From Proteobacteria bacterium SPGG2 (GTDB taxonomy: Bacteria > Pseudomonadota > Gammaproteobacteria > Acidiferrobacterales > SPGG2), in assembly GCA_001643475.1 (NCBI GenBank), contig LXTK01000032.1, forward strand, positions 1 to 9,163: a stretch of 9,163 nt of DNA, written 5' to 3'. Each line of letters starts with the position of its first letter. Position 1 is the first letter of the stretch. The position numbers were made by a program, and so were the translations under genes. A model generated the notes under the pieces. That model ran no database searches and was not told the origin of the DNA. It saw only the letters and a program-made list of their open reading frames with translations. This document shows positions 1 to 5,791 of the stretch, piece by piece.

Positions 1-1
1 G

Positions 2-541
2 GTCGTCGATCAACGCGAGGTTGGAGGGGACACGCACTCTTTCAATTCTGCGTTAAAATACGTACTGCGTCAAGATCCCGACATTATTCAAATTGGGGAG
101 ATGCGCGATCTGGAGACCATTCAGGCAGCGTTGCGTGCGGCGGAAACCGGCCATCTGGTATTTGCAACGTTGCACACCAACGATGCGGTCCAAACAGTGG
201 ACCGCATCATTGACGTCGAGTTCGGTGCGAATCTGCAGACCAGCGTCAAGATCATTCGCACCGGTGGCGTAATCGCGACTTACTCATCCACGCAAATGCC
301 AGAACCTAAGCTGCCGTTCTATCCACTCATGTTCAAAGACATTATGATACGGCTAGTCTTGGTGTATGCAATGCCGGAGGTGGCTAAGCAGCAGGCGGCA
401 GCAGACATCGTTGCCCGACTGCAAGAAGGCAGGCTGAGGCATCGCGTGGCCAAGCGCTATCCGCTCACAGATATTGCCAAGGCGCATGAGGCAATCGAGG
501 CTGGGGGCGTACCAGGCTGTGTCGTGGTGGAAACCCCCTGA
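2..541 (+). CDS. Chimeric ORF: PilT ATPase core fused to quinone oxidoreductase C-terminus (5' partial)
   Basis: The frame is open from base 2 and ends at TGA 539-541. The first ~70 residues are unmistakably PilT, the hexameric retraction ATPase of type IV pili. They include the Walker B segment DPDIIQIGEMRD, then ETGHLVFATLHTNDA with the His box, and VDRIIDV. After codon ~217 the protein stops being PilT: no FP(P) continuation or C-terminal domain follows. It becomes the C-terminal ~105 residues of a zeta-crystallin/QOR-type MDR NADPH:quinone oxidoreductase (FGANL, GGVIATYSS, PLTDIAKAHEAIEAG). Neither half is complete: PilT lacks its C-terminus and QOR lacks its catalytic N-terminal domain and Rossmann start. 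The product is unlikely to work as either enzyme. The frame is kept across the join because both families carry a similar VDRI(I/V)-(D/E)-V peptide. An assembly misjoin or recombination there is the likely cause. The two family assignments are firm; the biological reality of the fusion is doubtful. Confidence 0.8.
   Translation, partial: VVDQREVGGDTHSFNSALKYVLRQDPDIIQIGEMRDLETIQAALRAAETGHLVFATLHTNDAVQTVDRIIDVEFGANLQTSVKIIRTGGVIATYSSTQMPEPKLPFYPLMFKDIMIRLVLVYAMPEVAKQQAAADIVARLQEGRLRHRVAKRYPLTDIAKAHEAIEAGGVPGCVVVETP
197..217 (+). other. Junction between pilT and quinone oxidoreductase sequence
   Basis: These 21 bases encode VDRIIDV, which occurs in PilT after the HTNDA box and, in near-identical form, in QOR-type oxidoreductases just before FGAN. 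The sequence before it matches only PilT and the sequence after it only QOR. The crossover lies inside this stretch and cannot be placed more exactly by eye. Confidence 0.65.
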
Positions 542-786
542 CTGAGCTTACCCCCGGGTTCGCCCTTACTGGCCACGCTGACCGGCTCCCAGCTCAGCGT
601 TTCCGGGTGTTGGTCAGAGAATTCTTGAAGTTGTTGCCCGAGTCCTTTCATGACGTTTCACGGCAACGAGATGAATAGTTTCTGACCGGCCGGGTCGATG
701 ACCTCTAACCCGATAGCGCTGTTGTCGGGGTACATCACGACAGCGATGTCACTTGATGCAATAACGAAATCTGGTTGCGCGGCCAT
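457..786 (-). pseudogene. Small unrecognised gene interrupted by an in-frame TGA
   Basis: On the minus strand an ATG at 786-784 follows a strong Shine-Dalgarno (GGAGGAGAAGTT directly upstream). The 42-residue product starts MAAQPDFVIASSD and runs through VIDPAGQKLFISLP to TGA at 660-658. The same frame continues past the TGA as NVMKGLGQQLQEFSDQHPETLSW and further, to a stop at 457. Replacing the TGA by CGA (Arg) gives a natural-looking junction, ISLP-R-NVMKGL, with a beta-rich first half and an amphipathic helix after it. The best reading is one ~80-100 residue protein broken by a single C-to-T transition. The tail beyond ~541 is antisense to the oxidoreductase and may not be native, so the original 3' end is uncertain. 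A restart at ATG 651-649 is possible but lacks a clear ribosome site. I do not recognise the family. No selenocysteine context is evident. Confidence 0.5.
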
Positions 787-919
787 AACTTCTCCTCCGG
801 CATTTTTGTTAAAGCCGTGCAACGTTGACCGCGGTTGATTGTATACTGATGGCGATCTTGCCGTATGGTTGATTGGCGGTTGGCATAAATTCGTTCTTGG
901 CAAAGTACTTCTAAAGGCT
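787..919. promoter_or_regulatory. Divergent intergenic region between the small gene and the aminotransferase
   Basis: These 133 bases separate a minus-strand start (786) from a plus-strand start (920), so promoters in both directions are expected. Reading leftward, a TATACAAT element (complement of 840-847) is a plausible -10, but no good -35 lies 16-18 bases upstream. Reading rightward, TTGACC (825-830) resembles a -35 but has no suitably spaced -10. A TTG-initiated extension of the aminotransferase frame from 839 crosses this region but lacks family similarity. Only the location is well supported, not specific boxes. Confidence 0.3.
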
Positions 920-2197
920 ATGGCTACTCTGAGAGATCGCTCACTTGCAGTTTTCCCCGCCGGCTCCAACGGCGAATTCAATTTGCCACCCGAGCTGGCC
1001 ATGGTTATCACCAGTGGCAAGGGTTGTGAGCTTTGGGATAGTGATGGCCGACGTTTTATGGATTTCTCTATCGGTTGGGGCTCCGTGTTGGTCGGGCACG
1101 CACATCCCAAGATCGTCGAGGCCGTCAGCAACCAGGCGTCGCTGGGATCTAACTTTGCTTACATCACCGAACACGCGTTACTCCTGGCCGAAGAAATAAT
1201 AGATTTAAGCCCCGCTTGTGAGTCGTTACGATTCTGCGCCTCCGGCACCGAAGCCACCATGTACTGTCAGCGCCTGGCATGTGCCTTTACCGGTCGCCCC
1301 AAGATTCTCAAGTTCGAGGGTGCCTACCACGGCGCCAACGAGATTGGGGTTACCAGTTTGTTTCCGTCGAATCCGCCACCGTTCCCGCAACCGGACCCCA
1401 CCAGCGCCGGCATCGCCCATATTGTCAAAAACAACGTGCTCGTGGCGCCGTTTAATGACCTCGAATCGACACGACGGATTGTAAGTGACTGCGCGGATCA
1501 GCTCGCCGGTGTTATCGTCGAACCACTGCAACGTTGTACGCCGCCGGAGCCTGGCTTCCTCCAAGGCCTGCGTGAACTTACCCGTGAACATGATGTGTTG
1601 CTCATCTACGACGAAGTCGTCACTGGCTTTCGGCTCGCATACGGTGGCGCCCAGGAATACTACGGCGTAATTCCTGATCTCGTCGCCTATGGAAAAGCCT
1701 TGGGGGGTGGCTACCCAATCGGCGCCTTTGGTGGCCGCAAAGAGATCATGGACATTGTACGTGAGGACAAGTTGGGTGATGAACGTTACGTATGGGTCGC
1801 CTCCACCCTGGGTGGCAACCCGATTTCAACCGCAGCGGCGCGTGCCGCACTTTCGATATTCTCGGAGGCTGGTGTTTACGACCAGCTACACGACATGGGC
1901 AAGTACCTGCGTGATGGCCTGCGCCGCGTATTAAGCGAGCGCCAAGTGAGCTCACAGGTAATCGGCGATGGCCCGCTTGCGCAGGTAGTGTTCTCGGACG
2001 AACACATTCGAAACTATCGCTCCACCCAGCGCGCAAATAAGGAACTAGCGCGCGCGACCATGCTGGGTCTGTTCAAGCGTGGAGTATTCTTGAATCCCAT
2101 GGGCACTAAACTGTATCTTTCTATCGCCCACGACGAAGCCGTGTGTGACGCCTTCCTTGACCGCTTCGATGACACCTTAATCGATGCGCTCAAATAG
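920..2197 (+). CDS. Class III PLP-dependent enzyme, glutamate-1-semialdehyde aminomutase (HemL)-like
   Basis: The protein is a cytosolic fold-type I PLP enzyme of 425 residues, matching the ~425 of HemL-type proteins. The start at ATG 920 is preferred because family similarity begins there (MATLRDRS, then GSNGEFNLPPELA). An upstream TTG at 839 would add 27 unrelated residues; AAAGG at 914-918 is a close but usable ribosome site. Numbered from 920, GKGCELWDSDGRRFMDF (about residues 33-49) is the N-terminal strand. CASGTEATMYCQRLA contains the phosphate-binding Gly-Thr. EGAYHGAN is typical of the family. The PLP-binding Asp lies in LIYDEVVTGFR, and the Schiff-base Lys259 in AYGKALGGG. This is probably not the tetrapyrrole enzyme: it sits with a SIS isomerase and an SDR and its C-terminus diverges from HemL. 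Transaminase, aminomutase or phospho-lyase activity is possible. It is the likely first gene of an operon, 37 bases before the next start. The fold is certain; the substrate is unknown. Confidence 0.9.
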   Translation: MATLRDRSLAVFPAGSNGEFNLPPELAMVITSGKGCELWDSDGRRFMDFSIGWGSVLVGHAHPKIVEAVSNQASLGSNFAYITEHALLLAEEIIDLSPACESLRFCASGTEATMYCQRLACAFTGRPKILKFEGAYHGANEIGVTSLFPSNPPPFPQPDPTSAGIAHIVKNNVLVAPFNDLESTRRIVSDCADQLAGVIVEPLQRCTPPEPGFLQGLRELTREHDVLLIYDEVVTGFRLAYGGAQEYYGVIPDLVAYGKALGGGYPIGAFGGRKEIMDIVREDKLGDERYVWVASTLGGNPISTAAARAALSIFSEAGVYDQLHDMGKYLRDGLRRVLSERQVSSQVIGDGPLAQVVFSDEHIRNYRSTQRANKELARATMLGLFKRGVFLNPMGTKLYLSIAHDEAVCDAFLDRFDDTLIDALK

Positions 2198-2234
2198 GGC
2201 CATCTACCAAACGGATAATGATTAAAGGACACCC

Positions 2235-3272
2235 ATGAACCGTGAAGTTTCCAGTTACAAGGCCTATGCCCAGATAAAGAGCCAACCCAGCGAATTGCAA
2301 CGAATTATAACGGCGTCTGAACCGGTCGCTGCCGCCGCCGACAAACTAGCCAACGCTCGGCGTGTGTTTGTCGTTGGCACCGGCACGTCGTACAACGCCA
2401 CGCTGTTCGCGACTCATTGCTTACGCACGATCGGGGTTGAGGCATCACCCTGGACTGCCTATGACTTTGCTGTCTACGGGCCAACGCTCGCTCCCGCCGA
2501 CGCGGCCATTGTATACAGTCACAGTGGCCGCAAGCAGTACTCGCAGCGTTCACTGGAGCGGGTACAAGCGGCCGGCGCAACCGGCATCTGGGTTGCGAGC
2601 CAAAACCCGGATGCGAACAACCCAGCGGACGTTATCCTGCACACGGTGGCGCGCGAAACCTCGTCCATGTTCACGGTGTCACACACCGCCGCCATGTTGC
2701 TCACGGCCCGTATTATCGATCACCTCAAACCCGGCAGTTTGGGTGATCTTGCAGCGGTGCCGGACGCGGTTGACGCTGCGTTGTCGACAGAACCAATTGT
2801 CCGCGACCTCGCCAACCAATGGCACGACCTCGGCGCTATAGTCGCCGCAGGTGGTGGTCTGCATGAGATCAGTGCATTGGAGATCGCTATCAAGATCAAC
2901 GAAGGACCACGCATGCGATCACACGGCTACTCGATCGAACAGTTTCTGCACGGGCCACAAGCACAAATGCAGACGCATGACGCACTCGTCGTGTTTGGCT
3001 GCGCCGGTGCTGCACTAGAACGTACTCAGACGGTGGCGCAGTTCGGGCTCGACATTGGTATACCCGTCGCATGGGTGGCGCCGGCCGAGGGACCGAGCGG
3101 CGTCGTAAACCTTGAGGTAATAGATGTAGGAGAATCACTGGCGCCCATCGTACAAGCGGTGCCCGGACAGTTACTGGCGGCACACCTTGCAGCTGTACGT
3201 GGTGTCGATTGTGACTCATTTCGTTTGGACGAACCTGCGTTCAAACGTGCGTTTGAACGCTACTCACTGTAA
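2235..3272 (+). CDS. Stand-alone double-SIS domain protein (GlmS isomerase-half / AgaS / FrlB-like)
   Basis: A cytosolic sugar isomerase, deaminase or deglycase family protein of 345 residues. It corresponds to the isomerase half of glucosamine-6-phosphate synthase without the glutaminase domain. ATG 2235 follows AAAGGA at 2224-2229. SIS domain 1 (~35-165) has VVGTGTSYNA (46-55) and the sugar-phosphate loop SHSG (95-98). SIS domain 2 (~195-320) has EISALEIAIKINEGP and FLHGP. Glu223 and His239 are 16 residues apart, exactly as catalytic E488 and H504 of E. coli GlmS. Lys337 in the C-terminal tail (DEPAFKRAF) resembles GlmS K603. The phosphosugar loop differs: GlmS has SQSGET, this protein SHSGRK, so the substrate is probably not plain fructose-6-phosphate. 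It could be a deglycase or amino-sugar deaminase/isomerase. Between a PLP enzyme and an SDR, it probably belongs to a catabolic route rather than to cell-wall synthesis. Confidence 0.85.
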   Translation: MNREVSSYKAYAQIKSQPSELQRIITASEPVAAAADKLANARRVFVVGTGTSYNATLFATHCLRTIGVEASPWTAYDFAVYGPTLAPADAAIVYSHSGRKQYSQRSLERVQAAGATGIWVASQNPDANNPADVILHTVARETSSMFTVSHTAAMLLTARIIDHLKPGSLGDLAAVPDAVDAALSTEPIVRDLANQWHDLGAIVAAGGGLHEISALEIAIKINEGPRMRSHGYSIEQFLHGPQAQMQTHDALVVFGCAGAALERTQTVAQFGLDIGIPVAWVAPAEGPSGVVNLEVIDVGESLAPIVQAVPGQLLAAHLAAVRGVDCDSFRLDEPAFKRAFERYSL

Positions 3273-3283
3273 GGCGTATGTGA

Positions 3284-4033
3284 ATGTCTGACGTTGCGAT
3301 CATTACCGGCGCTAGCCGTGGCATAGGCGCTGCCACCGCCAAGCTTGCTGCCCGCAAAGGCTTTGCCGTTTGTATCAACCACCGCGATAGCGCCACACAA
3401 GCACAAGACATTGCCGACAGTATTACAGCCGCGGGTGGACGTAGTATTGTCGTACGGGCCGATGTATCACGTGAGCATGACGTGGTGCGACTGTTCGAAA
3501 CCACCGACCATGAACTCGGCCGGGTGACCGCATTAATCAACAACGCCGGCTTTACGGGGCCGTCCGGCCGTCGCATAGAAAACGTGGATGCTCAAACCCT
3601 GCACAATGTATTTAATACCAATGTGATCGCGCCTATGCTTTGCGCGCGCGAGGCTATACGCCGCATGTCGGCCCGTAACGGTGGTCAGGGCGGCAACATT
3701 ATTAATCTCTCATCGACCGCAACCCGCATGGGTAGTCCCAACGACTGGGTGGATTATGCCGCCTCCAAGGGAGCGATCGATGTGTTCACCGAGGGTTTGG
3801 CACGCGAGGTGGCGGCTGACCAGATTCGTGTAAACGCGGTAGCACCGGGCCTAACCGATACCGAACTGCATGAGCGAGCCGGCGCTCCCGAGCGGCTCGA
3901 GCGCTACATGTCGCAAGTGCCGGTGAAACGGGCGGCCACGGTCGACGAAATAGCCGAGACGATACTCTGGCTTATAACCGAATCACCGGCCTATATCACA
4001 GGGGCAGTGATACCCGTATCAGGGGGACGCTAA
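3284..4033 (+). CDS. Classical short-chain dehydrogenase/reductase (SDR), FabG-like
   Basis: A cytosolic NAD(P)-dependent oxidoreductase of 249 residues, the normal length of classical SDRs. The cofactor motif TGASRGIG is at residues 8-15, NNAG at 86-89 and tetrad Asn113 in NTN. Catalytic Ser144 lies in NLSSTA, and Tyr158 with Lys162 form YAASK. RVNAVAPGL (182-190) is the usual segment after the active site. The C-terminus ends ITGAVIPVSGGR, as in FabG-type enzymes. The ATG is 11 bases after the previous stop, with only a weak AAGG (3271-3274) upstream, so translation is probably coupled to the SIS gene. The residue after the second strand is INHRDS; the Arg and lack of an acidic residue there favour NADP(H) over NAD, which is an inference. 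It probably oxidises or reduces a hydroxyl/keto group on the intermediate handled by its operon partners. Family certain; substrate unknown. Confidence 0.92.
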   Translation: MSDVAIITGASRGIGAATAKLAARKGFAVCINHRDSATQAQDIADSITAAGGRSIVVRADVSREHDVVRLFETTDHELGRVTALINNAGFTGPSGRRIENVDAQTLHNVFNTNVIAPMLCAREAIRRMSARNGGQGGNIINLSSTATRMGSPNDWVDYAASKGAIDVFTEGLAREVAADQIRVNAVAPGLTDTELHERAGAPERLERYMSQVPVKRAATVDEIAETILWLITESPAYITGAVIPVSGGR

Positions 4034-4111
4034 CGTTGACAATGCTTGCTACATGGCGCCAGTCTTCGTAGTCTAGACATGAGCTAGTATTCTAAATCTA
4101 AGGATATAGAC

Positions 4112-4597
4112 GTGAAACTGCTCGGCAAAGGGTCAAAGATTATGCAGCGTCTCGTGCTGCTTGCCGCCATGCTAGCACTAACGAGTGCGTGCAGCGGAGA
4201 GAAAGCCGCTGACAATCAGCCCGGGGATAAGTCTCCTGAGACAACATCCACCAATGTGGCGGAGGGGCCTGCGGTGAGCGTCAGCGCTGATAAGACGCAT
4301 GCGGTGCAACCTGGCGATGAGATTACTTTGACGGTTACCGTAAACAAATTTACCCTGGACACATCGAAGATTGGCAAGCCCAACGAACCCAACGTCGGAC
4401 ATTACCGTGTCTACCTAGACGACGCCTCCGGTGACAATTTCCTCGCCGACAGTGCTGCTGACACCGTCAAGGTCAAAATCCCCGACGTCATCACTGATGG
4501 CTCACATCAACTGCGTGTGGTACTGCACAATAACGACCGCAGTCCGGTCACGCCGGCAGCGCAGGGAGACGTGTGGCTAATCGTATACCGACTGTAG
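4112..4597 (+). CDS. Small outer-membrane lipoprotein with Ig-like domain, function unknown
   Basis: The GTG at 4112 is chosen because TAAGGA (4099-4104) sits seven bases upstream; ATG 4142 is an alternative. Either start gives a lipoprotein signal: a basic N-terminus, the hydrophobic stretch LVLLAAMLALTSA and the lipobox cysteine (Cys27 from GTG) in LTSAC. Ser follows the Cys, so there is no inner-membrane retention Asp, and outer-membrane sorting is expected. A low-complexity linker (EKAADNQPGDKSPETTSTN) leads to a beta-rich domain of ~105 residues: ADKTHAVQPGDEITLTVTV, then GHYRVYLDDASGDNF and HQLRVVLHNNDRSPVTP, ending DVWLIVYRL. The pattern of alternating strands with conserved GHYRVYLDD and LHNNDRSP segments recalls small DUF4399-like or Ig/CopC-like periplasmic domains; this is family resemblance only. 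No catalytic residues are evident. It lies between the enzyme block and the transporter block and may belong to neither. The preceding 78-base gap contains TTGACA at 4036-4041 without a convincing -10. Confidence 0.75.
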   Translation: MKLLGKGSKIMQRLVLLAAMLALTSACSGEKAADNQPGDKSPETTSTNVAEGPAVSVSADKTHAVQPGDEITLTVTVNKFTLDTSKIGKPNEPNVGHYRVYLDDASGDNFLADSAADTVKVKIPDVITDGSHQLRVVLHNNDRSPVTPAAQGDVWLIVYRL

Positions 4598-4634
4598 TAC
4601 GTTTCTGGCTCTAACATCGCTCTCACCCGGCAGT

Positions 4635-4663
4635 TTGACATTACCCGGGATTGCGGTAATTAT
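4635..4663 (+). promoter_or_regulatory. Sigma-70 promoter of the importer operon
   Basis: A perfect -35 hexamer, TTGACA (4635-4640), is followed after exactly 17 bases by AATTAT (4658-4663), which matches four of six -10 positions. Transcription would start near 4670, leaving a ~95-base leader before the binding-protein gene. It is the best promoter-like sequence in the window and lies where the operon needs one. Confidence 0.6.
4640..4660. promoter_or_regulatory. Inverted repeat inside the promoter spacer, candidate operator
   Basis: ATTACC (4640-4645) and GGTAAT (4655-4660) are perfect 6-base inverted arms separated by nine bases. They fill the space between the -35 and -10 boxes, so a dimeric regulator bound here could block or remodel the promoter. 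The regulator is not in the window and the site is short. Confidence 0.35.
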
Positions 4664-4668
4664 GCGTA

Positions 4669-4737
4669 GTCGCCAAAAACGGCTGATACCCCTAAGTTTT
4701 CCCTCTACGGCCATTGCCGGGTGCCGTCTATGGCGAT
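4669..4737 (+). other. Leader RNA with nested complementary segments
   Basis: TCGCCA (4670-4675) can pair with TGGCGA (4731-4736), enclosing ACGGC (4707-4711) paired with GCCGT (4723-4727). GCCAT (4710-4714) with ATGGC (4730-4734) is a competing pair, mutually exclusive with both. The leader could thus fold in two ways just before the ribosome site. No known riboswitch class is recognised and the helices are short. Confidence 0.2.
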
Positions 4738-4752
4738 AACCAAAAAGAGGAC

Positions 4753-4760
4753 GAGGAGGT
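4753..4760 (+). promoter_or_regulatory. Strong ribosome binding site deciding the start of the substrate-binding protein
   Basis: GAGGAGGT lies four bases before ATG 4765 and is close to the full anti-Shine-Dalgarno complement. It fixes the start at 4765 rather than the earlier in-frame ATG-like codon at 4714, and predicts high expression, as usual for a periplasmic binding protein. Confidence 0.8.
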
Positions 4761-4764
4761 AAAT

Positions 4765-5724
4765 ATGCGCAGCAAAATCAAACGACTGGCTGTCGGTGCC
4801 ATCGCCGCGGCCATCATGGTTTCCACATCCGCGATGAGCGGCACACCAGAGTCGAAAGATCCCATAATTTTGACCATCCATGATTGGACCGGCCAGTACA
4901 TCACCACCCATATAATGGGCCGGGTGCTGGAAGAGATGGGTTATAACGTGAAATACCAGCAGGCCGACTACATCGCCCAGTTCGCCGGCCTGGAATCGGG
5001 TGACCTCCACGTCGCCATGGAGATGTGGGAAACCACCGGCAAGCAGGCCATGGAAGAGAGCCTCAAAACGGGCAAGACCATTGATCTCGGCGAGACCGGC
5101 ATGCTTGCCATCGAAGAATGGTGGTACCCGCTGTACATGAAGGAAAAATGCCCGGGCCTGCCGGACTGGAAAGCACTTAACAAGTGCGCCAAGGTGTTTT
5201 CGACGGCGGAAACTCACCCCAAGGGACGTTATCTCGGCGGCCCTGTTACTTGGGCCGGATTTGATGACGAGCGCGCCGAAGCATTAGGCCTCGATTTTGA
5301 AGTAGTCCATGCCGGTACCGATGCTGCGCTTTTCGCCGAAGTCAAATCGGCATATGAACGCAAAGCACCGATCTTGGCTTGGATCTATACGCCACATTGG
5401 GCGCCCATTAAGTTCAAAGGTGAGTGGGTAAACTTTCCGCGTTACACCGATGACTGTTACAACAAGCCCGAATGGGGTATGAACAAAAAAATGGCCTACG
5501 ATTGCGGTAAGCCACGCGGTTGGATTAAGAAGGTCGGTTGGAAAGCGGGCAATGACAAGTGGCCGTGCGCCTACCAAGCGGTGCGCAACTTCAAGATCGA
5601 CAACCAATCCATGGGCGAAATGATCGGCAAGGTCGACCTCGAGGGCAATAAAGTCGACGGCGTGGTTGACGATTGGCTCAAGACCAACAAGGGCACTTGG
5701 AAGAAGTGGACTCAGTGTAGTTGA
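4765..5724 (+). CDS. proX: Periplasmic substrate-binding protein of a glycine betaine/choline/TMAO-type ABC importer (ProX/OpuAC family)
   Basis: A periplasmic receptor of 319 residues that would deliver a small cationic amine to the permease. The signal peptide is MRSKIKRLAVGAIAAAIMVSTSA, with cleavage after Ala23 or Ser25; no lipobox is present. The mature protein begins with the family pattern ILTIHDWTGQ, then VLEEMGY. It continues through DLHVAMEMWE, EEWWYPLYM, GGPVTWAGFDDERAEALGLDFEVVHAG and PILAWIYTPHWAP. There are 16 Trp (including 41, 88, 119, 120, 163, 206 and 212), several of which probably form the aromatic cage that binds quaternary ammonium or N-oxide head groups. Six cysteines (129, 141, 231, 247, 268, 318) suggest disulfide bonds. 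The mature domain resembles the large marine betaine/TMAO (TmoX-like) branch more than E. coli ProX, so the symbol denotes family only. It is followed by a stem-loop and the ATPase gene. Confidence 0.88.
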   Translation: MRSKIKRLAVGAIAAAIMVSTSAMSGTPESKDPIILTIHDWTGQYITTHIMGRVLEEMGYNVKYQQADYIAQFAGLESGDLHVAMEMWETTGKQAMEESLKTGKTIDLGETGMLAIEEWWYPLYMKEKCPGLPDWKALNKCAKVFSTAETHPKGRYLGGPVTWAGFDDERAEALGLDFEVVHAGTDAALFAEVKSAYERKAPILAWIYTPHWAPIKFKGEWVNFPRYTDDCYNKPEWGMNKKMAYDCGKPRGWIKKVGWKAGNDKWPCAYQAVRNFKIDNQSMGEMIGKVDLEGNKVDGVVDDWLKTNKGTWKKWTQCS

Positions 5725-5737
5725 TCCTATCTATCTA

Positions 5738-5765
5738 GACGCCGGGCGTGGGATCGCCCGGCGTC
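5738..5765 (+). terminator. Intercistronic GC-rich stem-loop after the binding-protein gene
   Basis: GACGCCGGGCG (5738-5748) and CGCCCGGCGTC (5755-5765) form a perfect 11-bp stem with a six-base loop, 13 bases after the stop codon. No T-tract follows, so full intrinsic termination is unlikely. Its place between a highly translated binding protein and its transporter genes suggests mRNA 3'-end protection or partial attenuation, lowering membrane-subunit output relative to the receptor. Confidence 0.7.
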
Positions 5766-5791
5766 GCAACCCCTTCATGCACTGAAGACCG

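Noticed and set aside
655..663. TGA as a selenocysteine codon
   Set aside because: The natural residue by context is Arg, no redox motif surrounds it, and no SECIS-like hairpin is obvious downstream.
877..900. Possible sigma-54 site TTGGCA...TTCTTGG
   Set aside because: The obligatory GG and GC dinucleotides are not at the required 10-base spacing.
839..919. N-terminal extension of the PLP enzyme from TTG 839
   Set aside because: The 27 added residues show no family similarity. The protein from 920 has the normal HemL-type length and N-terminus.
658..1131. A 157-residue minus-strand frame starting upstream at 1131
   Set aside because: Its upstream part is antisense to the well-supported PLP enzyme gene. 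Only the last 42 codons, from ATG 786 with a strong ribosome site, look like a gene.
920..2197. Calling the PLP enzyme true hemL (tetrapyrrole biosynthesis)
   Set aside because: Similarity to the family is clear, but the neighbours are not heme genes and the C-terminal region differs from HemL.
2235..3272. Calling the SIS protein glmS
   Set aside because: It lacks the N-terminal glutaminase domain, starts with its own ribosome site, and has an altered sugar-phosphate loop.
4036..4090. Promoter for the lipoprotein gene from TTGACA (4036-4041) or TAGTAT (4085-4090), with two CTAG words nearby
   Set aside because: The perfect -35 has no -10 at 15-19 bases and the -10-like TAGTAT has no -35. 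The CTAG words at 4073 and 4084 are suggestive of an operator but too short to call.
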